64,000 bases of DNA from Photobacterium aquae (GCF_001029445.1 NZ_LDOT01000026.1:1-64000), one strand, 5' to 3'; shown: positions 35,701-45,698, numbered from the stretch's first letter. Translations and numbers: made by a program. Notes: generated from the letters alone by a model not told the origin.

Positions 35701-37533
35701 ATGATTAACTGGTCTTGGCTAATAACGCAAGCAAAACATCATAAGCCTCGGCTCATCTCTGCAAATCTTATTGCCATCGTTGCAACACTCATCAGCGTGC
35801 CCATTCCTCTTCTTATGCCGTTAATGGTTGATGAGATCCTGCTTAACAAACCCGGCGACGGCATCGCCTTTATGAACCAGATCTTACCTCAGGCATGGCA
35901 CCAGCATACGGCCTATATTCTACTGGTGCTGCTGATGGTCGTGATCATGCGTATCGCAAGCCAAGCACTCAACATTCTGCAAAGTCGCCAATTTACGCTT
36001 GTTGCCAAAGACATTACCTTCAAGATGCGCCAGCACTTGATAGACAAGCTCGGCCGGATTAGCATGCGTCAATACGAAGAGCGCGGCAGCGGCGGAATTA
36101 CTTCCCACCTTATTACCGACGTTGAAACCATCGACAAATTTGTCGGCGATACTCTCAGCCGTTTTCTGATTGGCCTGCTTACCGTGGTTGGCACCGCCAT
36201 TATCCTGCTATGGCTTAACTGGCAGCTTGGCCTCTTTATCTTGTTGGTGAACCCGTTGGTTGTCTATGCATCCAAACTGATGGGCAACCGTGTAAAAACC
36301 CTGAAGAAGCTTGAAAACCAGTCATTCGAACGCTTTCAGCAACGGCTGGTCGAAACCTTAGACGGGATCTACCAGCTGCGTGCAGCCAACCGCGAGCGTG
36401 ACTTTCTCGATCAACTCAAAGGCAGCGCGAACGATATCCGCCACGACGCAGACAAGTATGCATGGCAGTCTGAGGCGGCTGGACGTATTTCCTTCCTTTT
36501 ATTCCTCGTCGGGTTCGAGCTATTCCGAGCTATGGCTATGATCATGGTGCTATTTACCGATCTGAGCGTCGGCCAAATGTTTGCCGTATTTGGTTACCTG
36601 TGGTTTATGCTTGGCCCGGTACAAGAGCTCCTCGGTATTCAATTTGCCTGGTACAGTGCATCCGCTGCGATGCAGCGCCTCAACACACTTCTCTCCCTCG
36701 ATGAGGAAGTGCGCCCGGTGCAGACCGTCAACCCATTCCGCGACGGCGAGACTATCGACATCCAAATTAACAACCTGCAATTTGCCTATGATGAAGACAA
36801 AGATGTACTCCGTGGACTCCACCTTCATATACCTGCAGGCAAACGGGTCGCTCTGGTCGGCTCCTCTGGGGGCGGTAAATCAACCCTCATCCAATTATTG
36901 CTTGGTATCTACCAAAAAGATGCAGGCGATATATTGATCAACGGCGAAAGAATAGAAGACGTCAGCTACGAGGCGCTGCGCAACAAGATGGCGGTGGTCT
37001 TACAACATCCAGTATTATTTAATGATACACTCCGCCACAACCTGAGCTTGGGTAACGACTTTAGTGATGAGCAGTTATGGCAGGCACTCGATATTGCCCA
37101 GATGGCCGATGTCACCCAGCGTCTAACCGATGGGCTGGACACCGAAATCGGCCGACAAGGGATTAAACTCTCAGGGGGCCAACGACAACGCCTTGCTATT
37201 GCCCGTATGGTGCTTGCCAACCCTGAGTTTGTCATTCTTGACGAAGCTACATCGGCGCTAGATACCGCCACTGAAGCAGCTCTGCACCGTGCCCTCAATG
37301 AGTTTCTGGCAGGCAGAACCACCTTGATTGTGGCCCATCGTTTATCTGCTGTTAAACAAGCGGATGTAATCTATGTACTCGAGGATGGCCAAGTAAGCCA
37401 AAGTGGTACTCACCATGAACTGGTGAATATGGCAGGACTGTACCAGACCCTTTACGGCAACGTACAATCTGCTGAGTCAGCAAATGCGGAAACAGGCCAG
37501 CAAGTTTCTGTAGCCAGACTCAATATAAAATAA
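35701..37533 (+). CDS. ABC half-exporter (TMD-NBD fusion)
   Basis: The protein of about 610 aa has an exporter-type transmembrane domain (about 20-310, six membrane segments) and a C-terminal ATPase domain: Walker A GSSGGGKST near 387, signature LSGGQRQRL near 490, Walker B FVILDEATSALD near 510 and the switch His in VAHRLS near 546. It belongs to the MsbA/MdlB-like B-family. The cargo cannot be read from sequence; lipid, peptide, drug or siderophore export are all possible. The Fur-box-like site just upstream suggests iron control. The start is MINWSWL (35701); the frame is open from 35587. Confidence 0.85.
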   Translation: MINWSWLITQAKHHKPRLISANLIAIVATLISVPIPLLMPLMVDEILLNKPGDGIAFMNQILPQAWHQHTAYILLVLLMVVIMRIASQALNILQSRQFTLVAKDITFKMRQHLIDKLGRISMRQYEERGSGGITSHLITDVETIDKFVGDTLSRFLIGLLTVVGTAIILLWLNWQLGLFILLVNPLVVYASKLMGNRVKTLKKLENQSFERFQQRLVETLDGIYQLRAANRERDFLDQLKGSANDIRHDADKYAWQSEAAGRISFLLFLVGFELFRAMAMIMVLFTDLSVGQMFAVFGYLWFMLGPVQELLGIQFAWYSASAAMQRLNTLLSLDEEVRPVQTVNPFRDGETIDIQINNLQFAYDEDKDVLRGLHLHIPAGKRVALVGSSGGGKSTLIQLLLGIYQKDAGDILINGERIEDVSYEALRNKMAVVLQHPVLFNDTLRHNLSLGNDFSDEQLWQALDIAQMADVTQRLTDGLDTEIGRQGIKLSGGQRQRLAIARMVLANPEFVILDEATSALDTATEAALHRALNEFLAGRTTLIVAHRLSAVKQADVIYVLEDGQVSQSGTHHELVNMAGLYQTLYGNVQSAESANAETGQQVSVARLNIK

Positions 37534-37654
37534 TAATATTCTGTTCATTTAGATAACATGCTGATCTTCTTGGTTGTCATCCATGCCCAGATGATTCAAG
37601 TGTGACCAAGCCGAGCGCAGCAATGCGCTTGGTTTCGTTTAGGGGATAAGATTC

Positions 37655-38860
37655 ATGAGCACCACATCCACAGCCAGACTCTGCCCGGGTTGTGATCTGC
37701 CAGTGTTGCCAAAGGTAGCCCAACACGGCCAGAGCGCATATTGCCCGCGTTGCAAAACTCGGTTGTACCGTGGTGGATCGCGGCTGTTCTCAGCAGAATT
37801 GGCCATTGCCCTTGCCTGCCTTATCCTGTTTATTCCGGCCCACATCTTCCCGATGATCACTATCCGCCTGTTCGGCGTGATGATCCCCGCCACCATCGTA
37901 TCGGGTACATTCACATTAGCGCCTGAATTCCCGCTGGTTGCAGGACTGATCCTATTCTGTAGTTCCATCGCTCCCCTGCTGGTATGCCTGTCAGTACTCG
38001 GAGCCCAATATGGGTTACAGCGCCGACAGTTTAGGCTGTTCAAATCATCACTATGGATCATTGAGCACTTCAAATACTGGGCAATGTTCGATGTATTTCT
38101 CGTCAGTCTTGCGATTTCCTGTTTCAAAGTTCAGGACTACGCCGATATATTCGTTGGTCCGGGGCTCTATTCGCTGGTAATCCTGCAAATTCTGCTCTCT
38201 TTGCTACTAACACGTATCAGTATCAATCACTATTGGGAAGCATGGCAGCCAGAAACCGATCATAAGCGCGAAAGCATTACTCACCACTGCCATACTTGCC
38301 ATATGTCTCAAAGCAAGCATGACCATTGCGTACGGTGCCATACTCCGCTGCACAAGCGTATGCCACATTCTATCCAGAAAACATGGGCGTACCTGATTGC
38401 CGCCAGTATCTTTATCTTTCCGGCCAACCTATATCCGATTTCAATCTTTCTCAACAACGGCAAACGCGCAGAAGACACCATTTTTTCTGGGGTCGCCTCG
38501 CTTATCAAACAAGATATGCATGGCATCGCGATCATTATTTTCGTTGCCAGTATTGTTGTTCCGTTAGCCAAAATTCTTGGTTTGGCCTTAATCCTGCTAA
38601 TGATTCAATTCAAGCGTAAGGTCAATCATTTATTACGAATGCGGGTATACCGCTTCATTCAATGGATCGGTAAATGGTCAATGATGGACTTGTTTGTTAT
38701 CTCCATCATGGTTGCATTGATCGACCGCGAGCAATTACTGGATTTCACCCCCGGCCCAGGCGCCATCGCCTTTGGTGTTGTGGTGGTTCTCACCATGCTA
38801 GCTGCAGAGAGTCTAGATTCACGTCTGATATGGGACAACTATGAGCACAGGACAAAATAA
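37655..38860 (+). CDS. letA: LetA (YebS), PqiA-family membrane protein
   Basis: The 401-aa protein is a PqiA-family inner-membrane protein. It has two zinc-ribbon-like Cys clusters: CPGCDLPVL...YCPRC near 10-32 and HHCHTCHMSQ...HCVRCHTP near 210-232, each followed by a four-helix membrane module. It works with the MCE protein LetB in lipid transport between inner and outer membrane. It overlaps the letB start by 20 bp and has AGGGG before its ATG. The symbol follows E. coli letA (yebS), inferred from position and partner. Confidence 0.9.
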   Translation: MSTTSTARLCPGCDLPVLPKVAQHGQSAYCPRCKTRLYRGGSRLFSAELAIALACLILFIPAHIFPMITIRLFGVMIPATIVSGTFTLAPEFPLVAGLILFCSSIAPLLVCLSVLGAQYGLQRRQFRLFKSSLWIIEHFKYWAMFDVFLVSLAISCFKVQDYADIFVGPGLYSLVILQILLSLLLTRISINHYWEAWQPETDHKRESITHHCHTCHMSQSKHDHCVRCHTPLHKRMPHSIQKTWAYLIAASIFIFPANLYPISIFLNNGKRAEDTIFSGVASLIKQDMHGIAIIIFVASIVVPLAKILGLALILLMIQFKRKVNHLLRMRVYRFIQWIGKWSMMDLFVISIMVALIDREQLLDFTPGPGAIAFGVVVVLTMLAAESLDSRLIWDNYEHRTK

Positions 38861-41471
38861 CCCACTGCCAGAATCGGTAGATATAAAGCGAGACCGTGGG
38901 CTTTCGCCATTATGGATACTGCCTTTACTTTCATTGATACTGGCCGGTTGGCTGGTATTCAATGCCGTAAACGAGGCCGGGGAACGGATTAAAATACACT
39001 TCAATGATGCAGCTGGCTTAGTGGCCGGGCGTACGACTATCCGCTATCAAGGGCTTGAAGTGGGCATCGTTCGTGACGTTAACCTGTCCACCGATCTCAA
39101 AAGTATCTATGTCACCGCCGATATCTACCCTGAAGCGGTGAAAACCCTGCGTGAAGATACCCGCTTCTGGCTGGTAAAACCCAAAGCATCAATCACCGGC
39201 ATTTCTGGTCTAGATGCTTTGGTGTCAGGCAACTATATCGCCTTGCAACCGGGCACCGGCGCAGCCGCCAAAGAATTCACCGCCCTAGATAGCCAGCCAG
39301 CTGATACCCCGGTAGGTGATGGTTTGAAGATTCAACTTCAAGCCCCTAACCTAGGCTCGATCAATATCGGCTCTCAGGTGCTGTACAAGAAGATCCCCGT
39401 TGGCGAGGTATTCAACTATACCCTGAGCCATAGCAAACGCAGGGTTCTGATCGACGTACTGATCAAACCGCAGTATGCGAATCTTGTTACCAATAAAAGC
39501 CGCTTCTGGAATGTCAGTGGCATGAGTGCCAATATCGGCTTCAACGGTGTCGATGTACAATTCGAAAGCCTGTCAGCGATGATTAGCGGAGCCATCGCCT
39601 TTGATTCTCCAGACGAAGGCCGCCCGCTGACCGAGCCAAGCCATCTTTTCCGCCTGTACCCTGATCTCAATACCGCTGGCCGTGGTATAGCCATTACCAT
39701 CGAGCTGCCTGAAGGCAACAATGTCAACGCAAGCGGAGCTCCCATCGTCTACCGTGGATTGCCAATTGGTCAAATCACCGATTTGAAACTCAGCGATGAC
39801 CGCCAGAAGATCATTGCCCATGCAGCCATCGAACCAAGCATGAGTGACTTGCTGACCACTGGTTCAAAAATGCTGCTCGAAGAAGCCGAGCTATCGCTCA
39901 ACGGCGTTAAAAATATCGGCAACCTGATTCGCGGTAATTTTCTAACCGTTGTGCCAGGACCCGGCGAGTCGACCCGTACTTTTGTTGCTATCGACCAAGA
40001 CCAGCTCCAAGAGCAACAACACGGCATTGCAACCTTCGACCTTTATGCCAATGAAAGTTATGGCATCAAGCGCGGCACCAAAATCAAGCATCGCGGCATT
40101 GTGGTTGGCCGAGTCACCCACGTTAAGCTTGAAAACAGTAAAGTGCATTTCAAGGTATTTATCTTACCGGAATACACCCAGTTGGTTCGCTCTGCCAGCC
40201 GCTTCTATATTGATGGGGGTATTCAGGCCAATGTCAGCAGCCAAGGACTGGATGTTACGATCCCCCCTGCCGAGCAGCTCATTAGCCAAAGCATCAGCTT
40301 TACCAGTAACGGCAGCAAGCAAGTTATGAAGCAGTACCCGCTCTATAAGAGCCGTCAGCTTGCAACACTCGCCGAAGAAAAAGCCCACGGTTATACCACC
40401 TTGACCCTATTTGCCGACGAACTGCCGCCGGTATCGGAAGGTAGCCCGCTGCTTTATCGCAATATGCCCGTTGGTGAAGTCCGCAGTTACGCACTAACAA
40501 GTGACGGCGTCACAATTAAATTACAAATTGAGAACCAGTACCGTCATCTGCTAACGCCAAACTCCGTCTTCTGGAACCGTTCAGGGGTTGAAGTTGAAGC
40601 CGGCTTATCGGGCGTCAAGGTGAAAGCGGCCCCTGTCGCGACCCTGCTCAAGGGAGGCATTGCCTTTGACGATATCGAAGGCGTCACCAACCGAGTCGGT
40701 AAACAATATAAGCTCTATTCAGATCTGCAAGAAGCGAAGAACTTCGGTACACTGGTTACCTTCACTGCCGCAGACGCCAAAGGGCTAAGCATTAATACGG
40801 ACATTCGCTATCAAGGCGTCAATGTAGGTAAAGTCGTTGATATATCGCCAGATTTCCAGCACAACAGCGTACTGATCCAAGCTCGCCTGTTCCCTAAATA
40901 TGCTAAAACCCTAGCTAAAGCCGAGAGCTATTTCTGGGTGGTAACACCGCAGATAAGCCTCACCGGAGCCAAGGATCTTGATACCCTGCTCGGGAGCTAT
41001 ATTGCCGTCGAGCCGGGTGAAGGCCACTACAACCAGACATTCAAACTTGGTACCAGCGAACTCTTCAGCAAAGGGCTGACAATTATCCTCGAGAGTGAAA
41101 ATCGCCAATCGATCTCTCAAGGCACCCCTCTACTGTACCGTGATATTCAGGTCGGCCAAGTCGTCGACGTCAGCTTGGGCGAGTTGGCCGACAGGGTTAT
41201 CATCAAAGCGCAGGTAGAACAAGAATACAGCCACCTTGTTCGCAAGAACACGGTGTTCTGGAACGTATCTGGCATTGATGTCACGATTGGCCTTACTGGC
41301 GCCTCGCTGCAAAGCGGCACGGTAGACAGCCTTATCCGCGGGGGAATTGCCTTTGCAACGCCTGAAACCCAGCCACTGCAAATAAAGGCCAAACCAGAAG
41401 CCCACTATTTGCTTCATCAAGCCCCGGAGCCTGATTGGAAACAATGGCGTACGGCTATTCCAACCCACTAG
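38841..41471 (+). CDS. letB: LetB (YebT), seven-MCE-domain lipid tunnel protein
   Basis: The 876-aa protein has one N-terminal membrane helix (LWILPLLSLILAGWLVF) and seven MCE domains. I count seven repeats of the MCE signature, ending in G-x-x-V/I-G, near residues 56, 170, 290, 403, 526, 643 and 753 (for example TTIRYQGLEVGIV, SPLLYRNMPVGEV). In E. coli the seven rings form a tunnel spanning the periplasm for phospholipid transport. The length equals E. coli LetB (877 aa). It is coupled to letA by a 20-bp overlap. A matS site lies within the coding sequence. Confidence 0.95.
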   Translation: MSTGQNNPLPESVDIKRDRGLSPLWILPLLSLILAGWLVFNAVNEAGERIKIHFNDAAGLVAGRTTIRYQGLEVGIVRDVNLSTDLKSIYVTADIYPEAVKTLREDTRFWLVKPKASITGISGLDALVSGNYIALQPGTGAAAKEFTALDSQPADTPVGDGLKIQLQAPNLGSINIGSQVLYKKIPVGEVFNYTLSHSKRRVLIDVLIKPQYANLVTNKSRFWNVSGMSANIGFNGVDVQFESLSAMISGAIAFDSPDEGRPLTEPSHLFRLYPDLNTAGRGIAITIELPEGNNVNASGAPIVYRGLPIGQITDLKLSDDRQKIIAHAAIEPSMSDLLTTGSKMLLEEAELSLNGVKNIGNLIRGNFLTVVPGPGESTRTFVAIDQDQLQEQQHGIATFDLYANESYGIKRGTKIKHRGIVVGRVTHVKLENSKVHFKVFILPEYTQLVRSASRFYIDGGIQANVSSQGLDVTIPPAEQLISQSISFTSNGSKQVMKQYPLYKSRQLATLAEEKAHGYTTLTLFADELPPVSEGSPLLYRNMPVGEVRSYALTSDGVTIKLQIENQYRHLLTPNSVFWNRSGVEVEAGLSGVKVKAAPVATLLKGGIAFDDIEGVTNRVGKQYKLYSDLQEAKNFGTLVTFTAADAKGLSINTDIRYQGVNVGKVVDISPDFQHNSVLIQARLFPKYAKTLAKAESYFWVVTPQISLTGAKDLDTLLGSYIAVEPGEGHYNQTFKLGTSELFSKGLTIILESENRQSISQGTPLLYRDIQVGQVVDVSLGELADRVIIKAQVEQEYSHLVRKNTVFWNVSGIDVTIGLTGASLQSGTVDSLIRGGIAFATPETQPLQIKAKPEAHYLLHQAPEPDWKQWRTAIPTH
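40501..40513. promoter_or_regulatory. matS site within letB
   Basis: The sequence GTGACGGCGTCAC matches GTGACRNYGTCAC exactly. It lies in the coding region of letB (encoding SDGVT), unlike the four intergenic sites to the left. Confidence 0.85.
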
Positions 41472-41542
41472 GTGCACTGTATGCCACGATTCGCCTCTAA
41501 TCATCGACGAATCAACGGCATCCAGATGACGATAAGTTAGAC

Positions 41543-41572
41543 AAAGGAGTGCCTTGCACTCCTTTCTTTTTT
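41543..41572 (+). terminator. Terminator of letAB
   Basis: A 10-bp perfect stem AAAGGAGTGC/GCACTCCTTT with a 3-base loop and following CTTTTTT lies about 70 bp after the letB stop codon. Confidence 0.95.
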
Positions 41573-41642
41573 CTGCTTGCTTTTTCCGAGCCGTGACAGG
41601 TGGTAAACTTCCGCCCTACAGCTTGAGTAACGAGACATTCCC

Positions 41643-43073
41643 TTGCATCCAAACATCCATATCCCTGACGCTTTTATCGAGCAGATCCGCCAAATCATTC
41701 CCGCTCATCTTGATCTTGATGAATTTGTTGCGATCTGCAAAACCCCTCTTCGCCGCAGCATTCGCGTGAACACCCTGAAAATCAGTGTTGACGATTTTCT
41801 TGACCGCGTTGCCGACAAAGGCTGGACCCTGACACCTGTACCATGGTGTGAAACCGGCTTTTGGATCGAGCGTGAAGATGAAGAAAGTGTCTCGCTAGGG
41901 AATACTGCCGAGCATATGGCTGGCCTTTTCTACATTCAAGAAGCCAGCTCGATGATGCCCGTCACGGCACTTCTTAATGACAATGACCGCCTCGACTGCG
42001 TATTGGACATGGCCTCAGCTCCGGGATCGAAAACAACCCAGATTGCGGCCGCAATGCAGAACAAAGGCGCACTGGTTGCCAATGAACTCGCGGCAAGCCG
42101 AATTAAGGTTCTCCACTCCAACCTTCAGCGTTGTGGTGTCTACAATGCCGCCCTAACCCATTTCGATGGTTGTGTCTTCGGCGGTTGGGCACCGGAATCG
42201 TTTGACTCCATCCTGCTCGACGCTCCTTGTTCTGGCGAGGGTGCTATCCGTAAGGATGAAGATGCGATGGCAAACTGGAGCCTTGCCTCGGTTGAAGATA
42301 TTGCAGCCGTCCAACGCGATCTGATCATCAGTGGTTTCCAAGCACTCAAGCCTGGTGGGGTCATGGTCTATTCAACCTGCACCCTTAACCTGAGCGAAAA
42401 CCAGCAGGTTTGTCATTACCTGAAAGAGACATTCGGCGACGCCGTGGAATTCGAACCTCTTGGTGATTTGTTCGACGGTGCTGAAAAAGCCCTGACCGAA
42501 GAAGGCTTCCTTCACGTTTACCCGCAAATTTACGACAGCGAAGGCTTCTTTGTGGCCCGTATTCGTAAACTGGCTTCCGTAGAATCACCAGCTGTGAAAA
42601 AGCGCAAAGGCAAATTCCCATTCACTCAGGCAAGTGCGAAAGAACAACAGGATATTGCACAAAGCTTCAATAAAGATCTTGGGCTATCCATTCCTGCTGG
42701 TGGTGATATTTGGCTCCGCGACAAAGAAGTTTGGCTATTCCCAAGCCAACTCCGTAGCCTTATCGACGAGATCCGCTTCCAGCGCATCGGTATTAAATTG
42801 GCAGAGCAACATAAGAAAGGTTACCGCTGGCAGCATGAAGCCGTAATGACATTGGCAACGGGCAAAGAAAGTACCGCTATTGATCTTGGCTCGGCGGATG
42901 CAAAAGAATGGTTTATGGGACGAGATATTCGTCCTGAAGGTCTTACCGGTCAAGGCGAAGTCATCGTCACTTACCGAGATTACCCGATCGGAATTGGTAA
43001 GTGGGTCGGAAACCGCATCAAGAACGGGCTGCCTCGTGAATTAGTTCGCGATACCAACCTTTTTGATATCTAG
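41643..43073 (+). CDS. rsmF: 16S rRNA m5C1407 methyltransferase RsmF
   Basis: The 476-aa protein is an RsmF (YebU)-type SAM-dependent m5C methyltransferase acting on assembled 30S subunits. The SAM motif is DMASAPGSKTTQIA near 121; LDAPCSGEGA near 192-200 and VYSTCTLN near 242-249 carry the two Cys of the m5C mechanism. A C-terminal PUA-like domain follows. The start is TTG at 41643; the resulting MHPNIHIPDAFIEQ aligns with the E. coli N-terminus, and no closer ATG fits. It is separated from letB by a terminator, as a separate unit. Confidence 0.94.
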   Translation: MHPNIHIPDAFIEQIRQIIPAHLDLDEFVAICKTPLRRSIRVNTLKISVDDFLDRVADKGWTLTPVPWCETGFWIEREDEESVSLGNTAEHMAGLFYIQEASSMMPVTALLNDNDRLDCVLDMASAPGSKTTQIAAAMQNKGALVANELAASRIKVLHSNLQRCGVYNAALTHFDGCVFGGWAPESFDSILLDAPCSGEGAIRKDEDAMANWSLASVEDIAAVQRDLIISGFQALKPGGVMVYSTCTLNLSENQQVCHYLKETFGDAVEFEPLGDLFDGAEKALTEEGFLHVYPQIYDSEGFFVARIRKLASVESPAVKKRKGKFPFTQASAKEQQDIAQSFNKDLGLSIPAGGDIWLRDKEVWLFPSQLRSLIDEIRFQRIGIKLAEQHKKGYRWQHEAVMTLATGKESTAIDLGSADAKEWFMGRDIRPEGLTGQGEVIVTYRDYPIGIGKWVGNRIKNGLPRELVRDTNLFDI

Positions 43074-43631
43074 CAACAAGGTCATGAGCCTTGCGAAAAG
43101 TGGGACAAGATACATCACGGTGATAAGCGGTATTTGCCTGTACAAATTCCTACAACAGCTTTAACCACAATACAGGATATTTTTGTTAAGTGTCAGAGTT
43201 GAAAGATAATCTCGACGCCAATACTGGCAAAATGTTCTGCGTGAACTAACATTGATAGTGTAATTGATCTCCATTTACTAACCAGTTAGCGCAAGGCTCT
43301 CACGAGCCATTCCCCTAAGCCCGAAACAGGAGTCGTCTCGGGCTATTTTTTTGCCTTTAACCACACAACTACTCCCCCAACTCGACGCTGAACGTTAACC
43401 AACACAGCCACATAAACATATTCAACAAAACAATCACCATTTAACCATAACGCCTTCACCAGAAAACCACGCCAATATAAATTAACCTATAAAAACAAAA
43501 GTTTAAATCAAAACCAATCTCGTTCGAATTTTTTGAACAAGATACTCAGGTTTTCCCGCTTTTATTAAACCGACTCGATGAGTATATTTCTGTTCAAGCC
43601 TTAGCGCATACTCATCATTTAGGAGCTTACT
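43074..43631. other. Intergenic region with an orphan terminator
   Basis: A terminator lies at 43318-43351, about 245 bp downstream of rsmF, far from its stop codon. The space before it might hold a small RNA or a long 3' UTR; I see no ORF. The region 43360-43620 is AT-rich and must carry the azoR promoter. Confidence 0.45.
43318..43351 (+). terminator. Rho-independent terminator in the rsmF-azoR gap
   Basis: The stem AGCCCGA/TCGGGCT with a 13-base loop is followed by ATTTTTTT. It ends either the rsmF transcript or an unrecognised short transcript. Confidence 0.85.
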
Positions 43632-44219
43632 ATGACAAACGTACTGGTTTTAAAATCAAGCATTCTTGGCAACTACTCTCAATCCAATGGCCTTATTGAT
43701 CATCTTGTCGGTGCTCTGGCTGACAATGCGATTGTAGAGCGAAATCTTGCTGACAATCCATTACCGGTACTTGATGGCGAAATCGCGATGGGTTTGCGTG
43801 GTGGTGACAACCTTAGCGAAAAACAGCAAAGCGCACTGGAACTGTCAAATACCCTTATTGAAGAGGTAAAAAACAGCGACACCATCGTAATTGGTGCACC
43901 TATGTATAACTTTGCTATTCCTACCCAGCTAAAGAACTGGTTTGATCTTATTGCCCGTGCTGGCGTGACATTCTCTTACACCGAGAACGGCCCAGTTGGA
44001 CTGCTCACCGGCAAAAAGGTCATTATCGTCACGACTCGTGGCGGTATGCACAAAGACAGCGCAACCGATACCATGATCCCTTATCTGAAAACGGTTCTGG
44101 GATTTGTCGGCCTTACAGACGTCAACGTTGTTTACAGCGAAGCACTGAACATGGGTGACGATATGGCAACCAAGGGAATTGAAACGGCCAAAGCAGATAT
44201 TGCTCAACTTACGGCCTAA
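43632..44219 (+). CDS. azoR: FMN-dependent NADH:quinone/azo reductase
   Basis: The 195-aa flavodoxin-like protein matches AzoR: the FMN phosphate loop LKSSILGNYSQSN at the N-terminus, GAPMYNFAIPTQLKNWFDLIARAG in the centre, and VTTRGGMH. It reduces quinones and azo compounds by two-electron transfer and may protect against electrophile stress. The ATG follows AGGAG. The E. coli homologue is acpD/azoR. Confidence 0.93.
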   Translation: MTNVLVLKSSILGNYSQSNGLIDHLVGALADNAIVERNLADNPLPVLDGEIAMGLRGGDNLSEKQQSALELSNTLIEEVKNSDTIVIGAPMYNFAIPTQLKNWFDLIARAGVTFSYTENGPVGLLTGKKVIIVTTRGGMHKDSATDTMIPYLKTVLGFVGLTDVNVVYSEALNMGDDMATKGIETAKADIAQLTA

Positions 44220-44309
44220 CTCTTCTTATTTGAGAGCAAATAAACTCCGTGCTACCATGCCATGCCAACTATGATTTGGTAGCACTAAGCCTCTCGGCGA
44301 GATCTAAAA

Positions 44310-45698
44310 CTAGAGATCAAACTGTATGTACACCGTATTATAATTGCTTCCGCCCTTGATCCGGCCAAATTGAGAAGCACTTTCAAAGATCGCCGAACGA
44401 TGGTGCAAACTGTAGCCAGCCCATACCCCATCGAGCTTACGGTTGTTGAACATATATCCCAGATTTACATCAAATGAAAAATCGAGATAATTGAGCAACT
44501 TGCTTGGCTCGTAACCTTTGCGGTCCATTTCACTCTGTTCGATATAGGTAATACGGTTTGCATACGAAAGCCCTTCAGCCAAGCCAAAACGCCATTTGAC
44601 TGGCCAGTCAAACGTATAGTATGCCTTAATCGCCATCAGGTACTCTTGGCTACTCGGCTGAACATCCGAGCTCCAATGCCAAACAACTCCCGGGGTAAGA
44701 AAGATATCCAAAGGCAAGCCAAAGAGCTCGTCCGTCAACGGATACCCATAAAATACGGAACTTAACTGGTTATTGAACGGATCTTTTTCTCGGTTGAAAG
44801 CAAAAATATCGCCAATGTTGGAAGGCGTTGCCCAACCGTGGGCAATACGCAGATACGGCTGATTCCCGATCTCTTTTTTCCTTGGCTGAGACTGGTCATT
44901 AAAGAAACCAAAGCCAAGGTAAAATTCACCCTGCCAGTCATCTTCAACCACATCAGATGCCCGGACTTGGCTATCAAAATAACGGGCATGCGCCCCTGCA
45001 AACAGGTATAAGTTAGAAGTGACATGGTACGCCGCACTGCCACCAGCTTTAACATCCACCCCCGCACCGATCTCTTCTTGTTGAAGCCCGTAATAATAGC
45101 TGTTGTAATCACGATCTTTCCAGATAGCGCTCAGTTCAGGCTTCAGGCGCCAATCCCCTAAAAGGTAATCCCCCTGAAACACCGCCTGCGTACTCATTCT
45201 ACCGCTAGGATCAGAAAGCAATTCCAGTTCGGCACTGTAGGTTTCACCCCAAAGATACCGGTACTGTAACCCGTAATCCGCAGTATCACCGCCAATCTGA
45301 TTTTGAAACGACGAGGGGATATCAATAAAATGCATCCGCAACAGCGCATTCAGCTCCCAACTGTCCTGTCGATACAGATTAAGGCCACCTTCCATACCAC
45401 GCAAAAACACACGATCGCCCTCGTAGAACATCAATGGAAGAAAAGAACTCACACTGGTATCTTCAACGACATCTTTAGTGGCATAGGGAATACTGGCTGT
45501 CCTGATGGTTGCGGCAATTCCCCATTGCTGCTCCCCATCACGTCGTGCTCTCAGATCATGCACCGATATCATGCCTTGAGGCTTGCTCTGAAGATGAAGA
45601 GCCTCCTCTGATTCGGCCAAGGCCATTAACGGAAACAGACCTATCGCCCCACCAACCCATCTAATGGTATTTCTCCATCCATGAAATAACGTCTGCAA
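44310..45698 (-). CDS. MipA/OmpV-family outer membrane protein, enlarged
   Basis: The 462-aa protein ends in a beta-barrel pattern with a C-terminal Phe two residues before the end (VYIQFDL) and has MipA-type blocks (YSLHHRSAIFESASQFGRIKGGSNYNTVYI, YEGDRVFLRGMEGGLNLY). Typical family members have about 250 aa, so the size is unusual; extra length lies in the middle. A signal peptide is plausible (WVGGAIGLFPLMALA-ES). The start is a TTG at 45698 preceded by GGGGAG. It probably forms an outer-membrane barrel; a scaffold role with MltA is known for E. coli MipA only. Confidence 0.75.
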   Translation of the reverse strand: MQTLFHGWRNTIRWVGGAIGLFPLMALAESEEALHLQSKPQGMISVHDLRARRDGEQQWGIAATIRTASIPYATKDVVEDTSVSSFLPLMFYEGDRVFLRGMEGGLNLYRQDSWELNALLRMHFIDIPSSFQNQIGGDTADYGLQYRYLWGETYSAELELLSDPSGRMSTQAVFQGDYLLGDWRLKPELSAIWKDRDYNSYYYGLQQEEIGAGVDVKAGGSAAYHVTSNLYLFAGAHARYFDSQVRASDVVEDDWQGEFYLGFGFFNDQSQPRKKEIGNQPYLRIAHGWATPSNIGDIFAFNREKDPFNNQLSSVFYGYPLTDELFGLPLDIFLTPGVVWHWSSDVQPSSQEYLMAIKAYYTFDWPVKWRFGLAEGLSYANRITYIEQSEMDRKGYEPSKLLNYLDFSFDVNLGYMFNNRKLDGVWAGYSLHHRSAIFESASQFGRIKGGSNYNTVYIQFDL

